Shown here piece by piece: positions 1-8,212 of a stretch of 18,636 bases of DNA. Under the pieces are notes generated by a model that worked only from the letters and a program-made list of their open reading frames with translations, was not told where the DNA came from and searched no databases. Source of the DNA: an uncultured Solobacterium sp. (GTDB taxonomy: Bacteria; Bacillota_I; Bacilli_A; Erysipelotrichales; Erysipelotrichaceae); the NCBI GenBank assembly GCA_905235315.1, contig CAJOLG010000011.1:1-18636 (forward strand). Direction: 5' to 3'. The position numbers and the translations under genes are program-made. Numbering within the stretch: position 1 is the first letter of the stretch; each line of letters starts with the position of its first letter.

Positions 1-672
1 CATGAGTTTGTCTATCTCTTCACCATCGATGACAATGCATACTTTATGACAGAGATCCCGCAGACCGGAAATGCCATCTCCCTGAACATCAATTTCGTGC
101 GGCATTATGAACCCCGGGTTCTCGGATTTGCCTGCGTTACCGGCTGGCACCTGTACCGCTGGCAGAAGAACAACCGCTTCTGCGGCGCCTGCGGAAGCCG
201 GATGGTTCCGGACGGAAAAGAGCGTGCGATGCGCTGCCCGGAATGCGGGAATATCATTTATCCCCGGATCAATCCGGCGGTGATTGTCGGAGTGCTGAAT
301 GAAAACAATGAGCTCCTCATTACCCAGTACGCCATTTCACACGGAGAATACCGCCATGATGCGCTTGTCGCGGGGTATTGTGAAATCGGCGAAACCGTGG
401 AGGAATGCGTGATCCGGGAAGTAAAGGAAGAAACCGGACTGTCCGTCACAAATCTCCGTTACTACAAATCCCAGCCATGGTCCCTCTCCGAATCCCTTCT
501 CTTCGGCTTCTTCTGTGATGTGGAAAAAGGAAGTATTCAGCTGGACAGGCAGGAACTGCGGTCTGCGGTATGGAAAGCGCCGGATGACAGCTTTGATGTG
601 CCGGGCAACGCATCCCTGACCGCGGATATGATTCGCTGTTTCCGCGATGGAAAGGTAAAATATGGAGTTTAA
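1..672 (+). CDS. nudC: NADH pyrophosphatase (NudC-type Nudix hydrolase), 5' end cut by the window
   Basis: Family role: hydrolyses NADH/NAD+ (and NAD caps on RNA) to nicotinamide mononucleotide and AMP in the cytoplasm. The frame is open from base 1, so the gene starts outside the window. The first internal ATG is at 46, and residues below count from it. Visible: a four-cysteine zinc ribbon (C46, C49, C64, C67); a complete Nudix box from G110 to L132 with the metal-binding REVKEE core at 124-129; and just after it SQPW (142-145) followed by S150, matching the SQPWxFPxS signature that separates NudC from other Nudix proteins. The N-terminal domain is only partly present; full NudC is about 260-280 aa. 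The last 11 bases overlap the next gene, so the two are probably translated together. Confident family call; substrate choice among NAD-like nucleotides is inferred. Confidence 0.9.
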   Translation, partial: HEFVYLFTIDDNAYFMTEIPQTGNAISLNINFVRHYEPRVLGFACVTGWHLYRWQKNNRFCGACGSRMVPDGKERAMRCPECGNIIYPRINPAVIVGVLNENNELLITQYAISHGEYRHDALVAGYCEIGETVEECVIREVKEETGLSVTNLRYYKSQPWSLSESLLFGFFCDVEKGSIQLDRQELRSAVWKAPDDSFDVPGNASLTADMIRCFRDGKVKYGV

Positions 673-1963
673 TCAGATTATCTATCAGATCTATCCGCTT
701 GGATTCTGCGGGGCACCGAAAGAAAACGACGGCGTCCTGCAGCACCGGATCCTGCATGTCTGTGACTGGATCGGACATATGCAGAAACTCGGGGTTACCC
801 GGGTGCTGTTCAACCCGGTGTTTGAAAGCGACCGGCACGGATATGATACCCGTGACTTCACAACGCTTGACTGCCGCCTCGGCACAAACGAGGATTTTCA
901 GAAGGTCTGCGATGCGCTTCATACCGCCGGCATCGGCGTCATTCTGGACGGCGTGTTCAACCATGTCGGCCGGGGATTCCCCTATTTCCAGGATGTTATT
1001 CAGCGGAAATGGGACAGCCCGTACAAAGACTGGTTCTATATCAATTTCAATGATTCCTGGGCCCAGGATGGGTTTACCTACGGAAACTGGGAAGGGCACA
1101 ACGAACTGGTCAAACTGAACCTGCAGAACCCGGAGGTCCGCAATTATCTGTTTTCGGCAGTGGATTCCTGGATCGACACCTACCGCATTGACGGCATCCG
1201 GCTGGATGTGGCCTACTGCCTGGACCGCTCCTTCATGCGGGAGCTCTCAGACCGGATCCATGCGGCCCATCCGGACCTGATCCTGATCGGAGAAATGATC
1301 GGCGGGGACTATAACGTGCTTCTGAACGAAGGCGGCCTTGACAGTGTGACAAACTACGAATGCCGCAAGGGTCTGTTCTCTTCGATGAACGACCATAATC
1401 TGTTTGAAATCGGGTATTCCCTTCACCGGCAGTTCGGGCCGGAGCCCTGGTGTATTTACACCGGCCGGCATCTGCTGAGCTTTGCGGATAACCATGACGT
1501 TGACCGTCTCGCCTCCGCACTTTCCGATCCGCGGGATCTTTACCTCACCTATGATCTGATGACTGCGATGCCCGGAATCCCGTGCATCTATTACGGCAGT
1601 GAATGGGGGCTTGAAGGAAAACGGACCGCCGGCAGTGATGATGCGCTCCGCCCGTATCTTGAGCATCCGGAGTGGAACGCCCTGACCGATCATATCGCTG
1701 CGCTTTCGGCCATCCGGAAGAACTGTTCCGCTCTCACCTACGGCGATTACCGGCAGCTGGTTACCGCCAATGAACAGTGGGCGTTTTCCCGTACGGACGG
1801 AAACGGCACCCTCTTCTTTGCGCTGAACATCTCGGATGCGGATGCGGAGATCCGCTGTGATGTGCCGGAAGGAACCGAACTTCTGACCGGAAAAAAGACG
1901 GACGCCTCAATGGGAATCCGTCTTGCGGGCAAATCTTCTGTCTTTATCTATCACCGTTTCTGA
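662..1963 (+). CDS. GH13 alpha-amylase-family glycoside hydrolase (cytoplasmic)
   Basis: A 433-aa TIM-barrel enzyme expected to act on alpha-glucosidic bonds of malto-oligosaccharides. The four GH13 motifs appear in order: DGVFNH (96-101), GIRLDVAY with nucleophile D182, GEMIG with acid/base E211, and FADNHD with transition-state aspartate D279. A short beta-rich C-terminal region (about 350-433) follows the barrel. There is no signal peptide or membrane segment, so it should act on imported sugars. The start ATG lies inside the end of nudC (11-base overlap) with only a weak purine stretch before it, suggesting translational coupling. Its stop is one base away from the stop of the convergent gene on the other strand. 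I cannot tell alpha-glucosidase, maltogenic amylase or cyclomaltodextrinase activity apart from sequence alone. Confidence 0.88.
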   Translation: MEFNQIIYQIYPLGFCGAPKENDGVLQHRILHVCDWIGHMQKLGVTRVLFNPVFESDRHGYDTRDFTTLDCRLGTNEDFQKVCDALHTAGIGVILDGVFNHVGRGFPYFQDVIQRKWDSPYKDWFYINFNDSWAQDGFTYGNWEGHNELVKLNLQNPEVRNYLFSAVDSWIDTYRIDGIRLDVAYCLDRSFMRELSDRIHAAHPDLILIGEMIGGDYNVLLNEGGLDSVTNYECRKGLFSSMNDHNLFEIGYSLHRQFGPEPWCIYTGRHLLSFADNHDVDRLASALSDPRDLYLTYDLMTAMPGIPCIYYGSEWGLEGKRTAGSDDALRPYLEHPEWNALTDHIAALSAIRKNCSALTYGDYRQLVTANEQWAFSRTDGNGTLFFALNISDADAEIRCDVPEGTELLTGKKTDASMGIRLAGKSSVFIYHRF

Positions 1964-1964
1964 T

Positions 1965-4499
1965 TCATTCGTTGAAATACTCTGCCGCTTTATCCATCGA
2001 CATTTCCGCGTAGGTTTCGCCGGCTACCTCGTAACCGATTGCGAAGATCCAGCAGGCGCGGCGCGCACCGTCCTCATCGTTGGGACATGCCTTCAGCTGC
2101 GCTGTCGTATTGGGGTAATAGAGCGGCATTTCATATTGCAGGAAATGGAGCTGGCCGTCAATCGTTTCCGGATCGTATCCGTTATTCTTACACCATGTGA
2201 ACAGATTGTCCTTGCGCTCTCCGCCCCACTGGCAGAGCCCGTAGTATCCAACTCCGTTATCCGCTGTGGAGTTAAACCGTGATTCCCGGTGCATATTGGC
2301 GAGAATTCCGCAGGCCTGCGCTCTGTTCAGGCCCATTGTGCCGGTCAGGAAGTTATAAATCTGTCCTTTGGGATCCGAGGAATTCGGAACCGAACTGCCG
2401 GGCGTCGGGGTCGGCTTTGGTTCATTTACCGTCACAGCGATCGTGCGCTCACTGCGGTTGCCCGCTTTGTCAAGCGCTGTAACTGTAACCGTGTACGCTC
2501 CGGCCCGGCCGGTATCCACATTCGAGACGACCGTAAAGGAACCCGGTGCCAGTGTCTCCGCATACGCAAGCGTACCGTCGGTCTCATCCGTTACCGAAGC
2601 GATCAGACTGCCGGGACTGAAACTGTCACCGACATTCAGTACCGCACTTTCCGCCGACAGGGCGATGACCGGTGCGGTCACATCCGCAGGAGCTGCGGAG
2701 GGTGTCGGGGAAGGAGACGGTGTCGGTGAAGCAGACGGCTCCGGAGTCGCCTCTGCTGTTTCCGAACGCTCGCCGACAATGACTTTGAACGCTTTCACCG
2801 TCCGGTTTCCGAACCGGTCGGAGGCGTTCACGCGAATCACATAGGTTCCGGTGCGGGAAGCGTCAAACCCTCCCGTATCCACCTCAAAGTCCAGCCTGCC
2901 GTCCACGGGATCCAATACCGATTCCACATTGGTCTTCGGATCATACGCATCCCCGGGCGCAATCTGAACAATACTCTTTGAAAGGGAAATGATCGGTCCC
3001 ATCAGGTCTTTTACCGTAAAGACCTTTTCATATTTCCGGTTGACAGAATATCCTCTGTCCGTCGTTTTTGTGACGGTATATACCACCGTCTGGTCGCCGG
3101 TTTTCATGGTATCCACGGTTCCCTCACAGGAAAGATCACCGCCGGCTGCCAGAACATAATCTGACGCATGGAAATCCCCGCCGTATTCCACGGTACTGTC
3201 GTCCCGGAACTGGATCGTCAGAGTCTCGTAGATCGCCTGCTTTTCTTCCGCTGTGAGACCTTTCTGTGCGGTGCGCTGCGTCGTAATCCAGAAGATCAGC
3301 GAACCGAGGGCACCGACAAAAATAAGGCTCAGAAGCACGGTCATAACGCCGCGCAGGCGGCTGCGGTCTCTGCGGGGTTCAAACTCCGCTTCGGTTTGTT
3401 CCGGGGGGTTGGACGAAAGCCGGCTCTCCCGCTGTTTCAGTGCAGCGAGAATCGCATCCCCGGCCCGGTTCGGATTCTCCGGAATCGGTTCCGGTTCGGA
3501 TACCGGCGGTTCTGCCGCTGCGGGTTCTTCCGTTACTGCAGGTTCTTCCGGTTCCGTGATGGCTTCGAGTTCCGCATCCGGCGCAAACGATGTCTGCAGG
3601 AGCGCTTCCATATCTGCCGGAAGCGGTGCGATTGCGACCCGCTGTTCCCGGGTAAACGGTGTCAGGAAGGCAATCCTTGCGCAGTGAAGCGCCGGCCGGT
3701 TCATGATTTCCGTTGTGCCGCCGTAGAGTTCATCCCCGATCAGCGGATGTCCGGCAGCGGACATATGGGCACGGATCTGATGTGTACGGCCGGTTTCAAT
3801 TTCAACTTCAAGTTCGGAAACGGAAGCGTCCCGGACATGAAATTCATTGACGACCCGGAAGATCGTTACGGCAGGTTTGCCGGACGGATCTTTTGTGATC
3901 CGGCGGCGTTCTCCCTCCGTTTTGGCAATCGGCGCATCAATCATGCCCTGTTTGATATCAAAGATTCCGGACACAAATGCCGTGTAGTCCTTGTTCAGTT
4001 TGCCTTCTTCCCGGTCTTTGGAAAGACGGGCTGCCGCAAGCCGGTTCTTTGCGTAAAGAATCGCACCGCTGACATCTTTGTCCAGGCGGCCGACCGGACG
4101 GATCACAAAATCCGTCTCCCCTCTGCGGCTGTAGTACGACTGCAGGATCGTTCCCATCGAATCATCCAGATGTCCGTGCACCGGATGGCAGGGAATGCCG
4201 GCCGGTTTGTTTACCACAACGACATCTTCATCCTCATACAGGATATCCGGCTCCGCATCCACAACCGGATATTCCCCGGTCGAAACTTCCGGAAACCGGA
4301 GGGTCAGGGTATCCCCTACCCGCATGCGGTCGTTGACCCGGATGCGTTCCCCGTTCAAAAGAATCTCACCGTCAAATTTCAGACGGGAGATTTCTTTTCT
4401 GGACAGATTCAGTTCGCGTGTCATCACCTTTCTGACACTGCCGTTGTCTGAAACCGGCCAGTCCGCAAGATTCATCTGGTAGGTAATTTCTTTTTTCAT
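1965..4499 (-). CDS. Fusion: RluA-family pseudouridine synthase + transmembrane anchor + Ig-like repeats + phage-tail-type lysozyme
   Basis: An 844-aa protein in one open frame. Residues 15-70: S4-like RNA-binding domain. Residues 85-300: RluA/RluD-type synthase with the GRLDKDVSG motif (catalytic D140) and the late motif RTHQIRAHMSAAGHPLIGD (238-256). Residues 305-375: Glu/Pro-rich linker. Residues 376-383: basic RRDRSRLR, then one membrane helix (384-405), predicting N-inside/C-outside. Residues about 420-576: two Ig-like/HYR-like beta domains; 580-605: Pro/Thr/Ser linker; 607-693: a third Ig-like domain; 711-844: lysozyme-like domain with candidate catalytic E739 in NMHRES and a YGLCQWGG motif, as in phage tail lysozymes (Phage_lysozyme2 type). 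Standalone RluA proteins are about 300 aa. I found no internal start with a ribosome site near the junction. The gene follows prfB by 39 bases without a terminator. Domain calls are good; function of the whole is unknown. Confidence 0.85.
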   Translation of the reverse strand: MKKEITYQMNLADWPVSDNGSVRKVMTRELNLSRKEISRLKFDGEILLNGERIRVNDRMRVGDTLTLRFPEVSTGEYPVVDAEPDILYEDEDVVVVNKPAGIPCHPVHGHLDDSMGTILQSYYSRRGETDFVIRPVGRLDKDVSGAILYAKNRLAAARLSKDREEGKLNKDYTAFVSGIFDIKQGMIDAPIAKTEGERRRITKDPSGKPAVTIFRVVNEFHVRDASVSELEVEIETGRTHQIRAHMSAAGHPLIGDELYGGTTEIMNRPALHCARIAFLTPFTREQRVAIAPLPADMEALLQTSFAPDAELEAITEPEEPAVTEEPAAAEPPVSEPEPIPENPNRAGDAILAALKQRESRLSSNPPEQTEAEFEPRRDRSRLRGVMTVLLSLIFVGALGSLIFWITTQRTAQKGLTAEEKQAIYETLTIQFRDDSTVEYGGDFHASDYVLAAGGDLSCEGTVDTMKTGDQTVVYTVTKTTDRGYSVNRKYEKVFTVKDLMGPIISLSKSIVQIAPGDAYDPKTNVESVLDPVDGRLDFEVDTGGFDASRTGTYVIRVNASDRFGNRTVKAFKVIVGERSETAEATPEPSASPTPSPSPTPSAAPADVTAPVIALSAESAVLNVGDSFSPGSLIASVTDETDGTLAYAETLAPGSFTVVSNVDTGRAGAYTVTVTALDKAGNRSERTIAVTVNEPKPTPTPGSSVPNSSDPKGQIYNFLTGTMGLNRAQACGILANMHRESRFNSTADNGVGYYGLCQWGGERKDNLFTWCKNNGYDPETIDGQLHFLQYEMPLYYPNTTAQLKACPNDEDGARRACWIFAIGYEVAGETYAEMSMDKAAEYFNE

Positions 4500-4538
4500 G
4501 AACCCGTTTCTGTTTTACCGGAACGCTCCGGCACTCTG

Positions 4539-5640
4539 TCAGGAAATCTGTGAACGCAGATAACTGTAGATAAATTCATCCAGATCGCCGTCCATGACAC
4601 CCTGGATATTGCCGGCTTCACATCCGGTTCTCAGGTCCTTGACCATGGTATACGGCTGGAATACATAGGAGCGGATCTGGGAGCCCCACTCATTTGCCTT
4701 GACCTCGCCCTTGATCTCCGCCATCTTCTTTGCCTGTTCCTGAATTCGGATCTGAAGCAGCTTTGATTTCAGCATGTTCAGGCACGCCTCACGGTTCTGA
4801 AGCTGGGAGCGCTGGGTCTGGCAGAAGACCGTAATATTCAGCGGCTTGTAGGTCATACGCACCGCAGAGTCGGTTTTGTTTATATGCTGGCCGCCGGCCC
4901 CGGAAGAACGCATGGTGACCACTTCCAGGTCCTTGTCATCGATTTCAATGTCAAGGTCATCCTCAAATTCCGGCATGACTTCGACACTCGCAAAACTGGT
5001 ATGACGGCGGGCGTTGGAGTCAAACGGAGAGATGCGGACAAGCCGGTGAACTCCGTTCTCCGCCTTCAGATAGCCGTACGCCATCGGCCCTTCAATCTGC
5101 AGGCTGCAGGATTTCATGCCGGCTTCTTCCCCGTCCTGATAGTCCAGAACGTTGACTTTGAAGCCATGGCGTTCCGCCCAGCGCACATACATCCGGTAAA
5201 GCATTCCTGCCCAGTCCATCGCTTCCGTGCCGCCGGCACCGGGATGGATTTCAAGAATGCAGTTGTGGTTGTCATACGGCCCGCTGAGAAGGACCTGGAT
5301 CTCAAATGCATCAAAATCCTTCATGACACTGCGGTATTCCTCTTCGACAAGCGCCGCAAGATCTTCGTCAAACGACTGATTCAGCTCCGCTACCGATTCC
5401 GAAAGATCGTTCATCGATGCGGTAAGCCGGTCATGACTGTCCACCAGCGCCTTGAGGGTATTGTTATTGCGGATCAGCGCCTGCGCCTTCTTCTGGTCGT
5501 TCCAGAAATCGGCAGCGCTCATCGCTTCTTCATTTGCGGCAATCTGCTCTCTCTTCCCAGCCAGGTCAAAGAGAGGAGCCAAGCTGCTCCAATTTGGCCT
5601 GGCAGCGGGCGATGCCCTGTTTCATTTCGTAAAGTTCCAT
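4539..5640 (-). CDS. prfB: Peptide chain release factor 2 with programmed +1 frameshift
   Basis: RF2 recognises UGA and UAA and releases the finished peptide. The gene starts at ATG 5640 with AGGAG 5-9 bases upstream, 9 bases after the secA stop. Zero frame runs 24 codons to CTT TGA; a +1 shift there continues into the long frame, giving 366 aa, the usual RF2 length (E. coli 365). The body contains the GGQ catalytic loop (SSGAGGQHINKTDSAVR) and the SPFDS stop-codon recognition tripeptide region (SPF rather than the SPF/PxT variants of RF1), supporting RF2. A gene caller ignoring the frameshift would start at TTG 5582 and lose the N-terminus. Autoregulation is expected: low RF2 makes the ribosome pause at UGA and shift. 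Confidence 0.95.
5565..5590 (-). promoter_or_regulatory. RF2 programmed frameshift site with upstream stem-loop
   Basis: The slip site CTT-TGA-C is at 5571-5565 (TGA 5568-5566). Three bases upstream, GGAGC (5590-5586) can pair with GCTCC (5579-5575) around a six-base loop. In E. coli the same position holds an AGGGGG Shine-Dalgarno-like element. Here the only purine-rich GGAG is inside the stem and about 15 bases from CTT, farther than the usual stimulatory spacing. The slip site is certain by homology; a role for the stem-loop is inference. Confidence 0.85.
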
Positions 5641-5649
5641 GGTTTCTCC

Positions 5650-8046
5650 TTATGCCTGTTTCGGCGGTTCACTGTTGTTAATGACGACTTTGACATTCAT
5701 ACAGTAGGCGACAATATCCTGTGCGATACTGTGCATCATGTTTTCAAACATCGAGAAGCCTTCGGTGACATACGCCTGAAGCGGGTTGTCCTGCGCATAG
5801 CTGCGCAGACCGATGCCGTCTCTCAGTTTGGACATCATATCGATATGATCAACCCATGCGCGGTCAATCACTTCCAGTGACATATTGCGTTCAAAACTGC
5901 GCATCTGCTCGCGTACCGGAGCGATCTTCTGATCGTAGGCATTCCATGCCCGCTCATTGATCAGAGCAATCGCTTCTTCCGATGTCTTTCCGGTAAGGTC
6001 GCTCTCGGTAAAGAGATCCCCAAAGCCGTTCTTCTTCAGTGAGGCTATCAGGCCCTGCACATTGAGTTCCGCATTGCGGGACTCCGGATCGATATTGGCG
6101 CCGACCGTATCGGAAATGACACGCTCAAACATCTGCCGGATAACGGTATGCACATCCTCGTGATCAAGAATGTAGTTTCTCTGGTCATACATGACTTCAC
6201 GCTGCTGGCGGAGTACGTCATCATACTGAAGCAGTGTCTTACGGGCATCGAAGTTGACACCCTCAACCCGTTTCTGTGCCGAGTTGATCGACTTGGTTAC
6301 CGTCCTGGATTCCACTGCGGTATCCCCGAGCGATTTGAAGATTCCCTCCAGCCGTTCGCTTCCGAACCGCACCATCAGGTCATCCTGCACGCTGACGTAG
6401 AACCGGGATTCACCCGGATCGCCCTGACGTCCGGAACGTCCGCGCAGCTGGTTATCGATACGTCTTGATTCATGACGCTCACTGCCGAGCACACAGAGAC
6501 CGCCGAGTTCCCGGACTCCTTCGCCGAGCTTGATATCGGTGCCTCGGCCGGCCATGTTGGTCGCAATCGTAACCGCGCCTTTCTGACCTGCCTTCGCGAT
6601 GATTTCCGCTTCCCGTGCGTGGTTCTTCGCATTGAGCACTTCGTGGCGGATCTTCTGCTTCTTCAGCATTTCGTGAATGAGTTCGGAGGTTTCAACCGCG
6701 ATCGTGCCGACAAGCACCGGCTGGCCTTTTTCATGCCGCGCCTTCACCTCTTCCACAAGGGCATTGAACTTGGCATCCTTGGTTCCGAAGATCGCATCCG
6801 GCTGGTCGATTCTCGCAACCGGACGGTTGGTCGGAATCTCATATACCAGCATGTTGTAGATCTCCGTGAATTCCTCTTCCTCGGTTTTTGCGGTACCGGT
6901 CATGCCGGCGAGCTTGTTGTACAGACGGAAGAAGTTCTGATAGGTGATCGTCGCAAGAATCGTTGTCTCCTGACGGATCGAGATGCCTTCCTTGGCGCAT
7001 ACCGCCTGATGAAGACCGTCTGACCATTCCCGTCCCTTCATGAGACGGCCGGTATTCGGGTCAACGATATTGATTTCATCATTCTCGGTATCGACGACAT
7101 ACTCGACATCCTTCATCATGATGTAGTTTGCCTTCAGCGCCTGGCCGATCCGGTGCAGGAGCTGGGTATGCTCGAGGTTATACAGGTTGTTTACCCGGAA
7201 CACTTTCTCTGCCCGGGCAACGCCTGCCTCCGTCAGCTGTACCGTACGGGATTTGACATCCACTTCGTATTCACCGGGTACGACGATCTCATCCCCTTCG
7301 CTGATCTGTTCTTTGAGACTCTTGGCAAACCGGTCTGCCTGCAGGTACAGGTTTGCGGTCTGGCGCATACCGCCGGAAATAATCAGCGGCGTCCGGGATT
7401 CATCGATCAGAATCGAGTCAACCTCATCGACAAGCGCGAAGTTAAGACCGCGCTGCACACGGTCTTTCGCATTCTTGACCATGTTGTCGCGGAGGTAGTC
7501 AAAGCCAAGCTCCGAGTTGGTTGTGTAGGTAATGTCACAGTTGTATGCGGCCCGTTTCTGTGCCGGGCTCAGCTGACGCAGGTTAAGACCGACGGTCAGC
7601 CCGAGAAAACGGTGAATCTGTCCCATCCATTCCGAGTCACGCTCGGACAGGTATTCGTTGACGGTAACGACATGCACACCCTTTCCTTCCAGGGCATTGA
7701 GATAAACCGCCATGACCGAAGTAAGGGTTTTTCCTTCACCGGTCTTCATTTCCGCGATGTCGCCTCCCTGCATGACCGCAGCACCCATGACCTGCACGGG
7801 ATACGGAAACTCGCCGATCACTCTGCGGCAGGCTTCACGCGCTGTCGCAAACGCTTCGGGAAGAATATCATCCAGCGTCTTCCCTTCCGCAAGCAGCTGC
7901 CGGAACCGGGGCGTTTCCGCCTGAAGTTCTTCGTCACTCATCGCTGCGTATTTTTCTTCCAGTGCGAACACCGGTTTCACTTTTTTCTCGATTTCTTTTA
8001 AACGCCGGCCGTCGACATTTAAAATTTTATCCAATACTCCAGCCAT
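5650..8046 (-). CDS. secA: Preprotein translocase ATPase SecA, without C-terminal zinc-binding tail
   Basis: SecA is the ATP-driven motor that pushes preproteins through SecYEG. The 798-aa protein has Walker A MKTGEGKT (100-107), Walker B DEVD (207-210), ATNMAGRGTDIKLG (495-508) in the second nucleotide-binding domain, and GRSGRQGD (536-543). The preprotein cross-linking and helical scaffold/wing regions follow. It ends in NNSEPPKQA with no cysteine-rich CxCx8C(H/C) tail that many SecA proteins use for SecB or lipid binding, so it is slightly short (Bacillus SecA is about 840 aa). The start is supported by AGGAGG at 8055-8060, 8 bases before ATG, and by a sigma-A promoter just upstream. It leads an operon with prfB and the RluA-lysozyme fusion. 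Confidence 0.97.
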   Translation of the reverse strand: MAGVLDKILNVDGRRLKEIEKKVKPVFALEEKYAAMSDEELQAETPRFRQLLAEGKTLDDILPEAFATAREACRRVIGEFPYPVQVMGAAVMQGGDIAEMKTGEGKTLTSVMAVYLNALEGKGVHVVTVNEYLSERDSEWMGQIHRFLGLTVGLNLRQLSPAQKRAAYNCDITYTTNSELGFDYLRDNMVKNAKDRVQRGLNFALVDEVDSILIDESRTPLIISGGMRQTANLYLQADRFAKSLKEQISEGDEIVVPGEYEVDVKSRTVQLTEAGVARAEKVFRVNNLYNLEHTQLLHRIGQALKANYIMMKDVEYVVDTENDEINIVDPNTGRLMKGREWSDGLHQAVCAKEGISIRQETTILATITYQNFFRLYNKLAGMTGTAKTEEEEFTEIYNMLVYEIPTNRPVARIDQPDAIFGTKDAKFNALVEEVKARHEKGQPVLVGTIAVETSELIHEMLKKQKIRHEVLNAKNHAREAEIIAKAGQKGAVTIATNMAGRGTDIKLGEGVRELGGLCVLGSERHESRRIDNQLRGRSGRQGDPGESRFYVSVQDDLMVRFGSERLEGIFKSLGDTAVESRTVTKSINSAQKRVEGVNFDARKTLLQYDDVLRQQREVMYDQRNYILDHEDVHTVIRQMFERVISDTVGANIDPESRNAELNVQGLIASLKKNGFGDLFTESDLTGKTSEEAIALINERAWNAYDQKIAPVREQMRSFERNMSLEVIDRAWVDHIDMMSKLRDGIGLRSYAQDNPLQAYVTEGFSMFENMMHSIAQDIVAYCMNVKVVINNSEPPKQA

Positions 8047-8082
8047 AATAAAAACCTCCTGATGGTCTGAATCAGCCTTGTT

Positions 8083-8111
8083 ATTATAACTTTATATAGA
8101 CAACACTTCAA
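8083..8111 (-). promoter_or_regulatory. Sigma-A promoter of the secA-prfB operon
   Basis: On the - strand a -35 box TTGAAG (8111-8106) and a perfect -10 box TATAAT (8088-8083) are separated by exactly 17 bases. Transcription should begin near 8076, giving a leader of about 30 bases that carries the AGGAGG site of secA. The preceding terminator (8144-8171) belongs to the sulfur operon upstream. Confidence 0.8.
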
Positions 8112-8143
8112 GAAACCGGGTTTCCTGCCGTTGGATATCACAT

Positions 8144-8171
8144 AAAAATGGCCGCCTCACAAGGAGGCGGC
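8144..8171 (-). terminator. Rho-independent terminator of the sulfur amino acid operon
   Basis: On the - strand, GCCGCCTC pairs perfectly with GAGGCGGC (8171-8164 with 8158-8151) around a five-base loop, followed by CA and five Ts. It lies about 40 bases after the stop of the PLP enzyme gene. The + strand lacks a T run. Confidence 0.88.
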
Positions 8172-8212
8172 ACAAAAAGAGAAAGCATCATGTCCGGGCT
8201 TCGGACTTGTCG

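Noticed and set aside
2690..2760. Tandem repeat in the lysozyme-fusion gene
   Set aside because: It is the Pro/Thr/Ser linker between Ig-like domains; codons repeat because of the amino acid bias, not as a DNA repeat array.
3330..3600. Independent start for the lysozyme half of the 844-aa protein
   Set aside because: M299 and M386 have no Shine-Dalgarno and M386 is at the start of the membrane helix, so the fused frame is the simplest reading.
3168..4451. 427-codon open frame on the + strand
   Set aside because: It is the mirror of the rluA-like gene (well-supported RluA motifs on the - strand), has no recognisable domain and no ribosome site.
4518..4531. Hairpin CCGGA/TCCGG between prfB and the rluA-like gene as terminator
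   Set aside because: No T run follows on either strand; the genes are probably co-transcribed.
5568..5582. TTG start for prfB at 5582
   Set aside because: The full-length RF2 needs the 24-codon upstream frame and the CTT-TGA-C shift; the start is ATG 5640.
7153..8001. 282-codon open frame on the + strand inside secA
   Set aside because: Antisense shadow of strongly conserved SecA sequence; composition is unlike a real protein.
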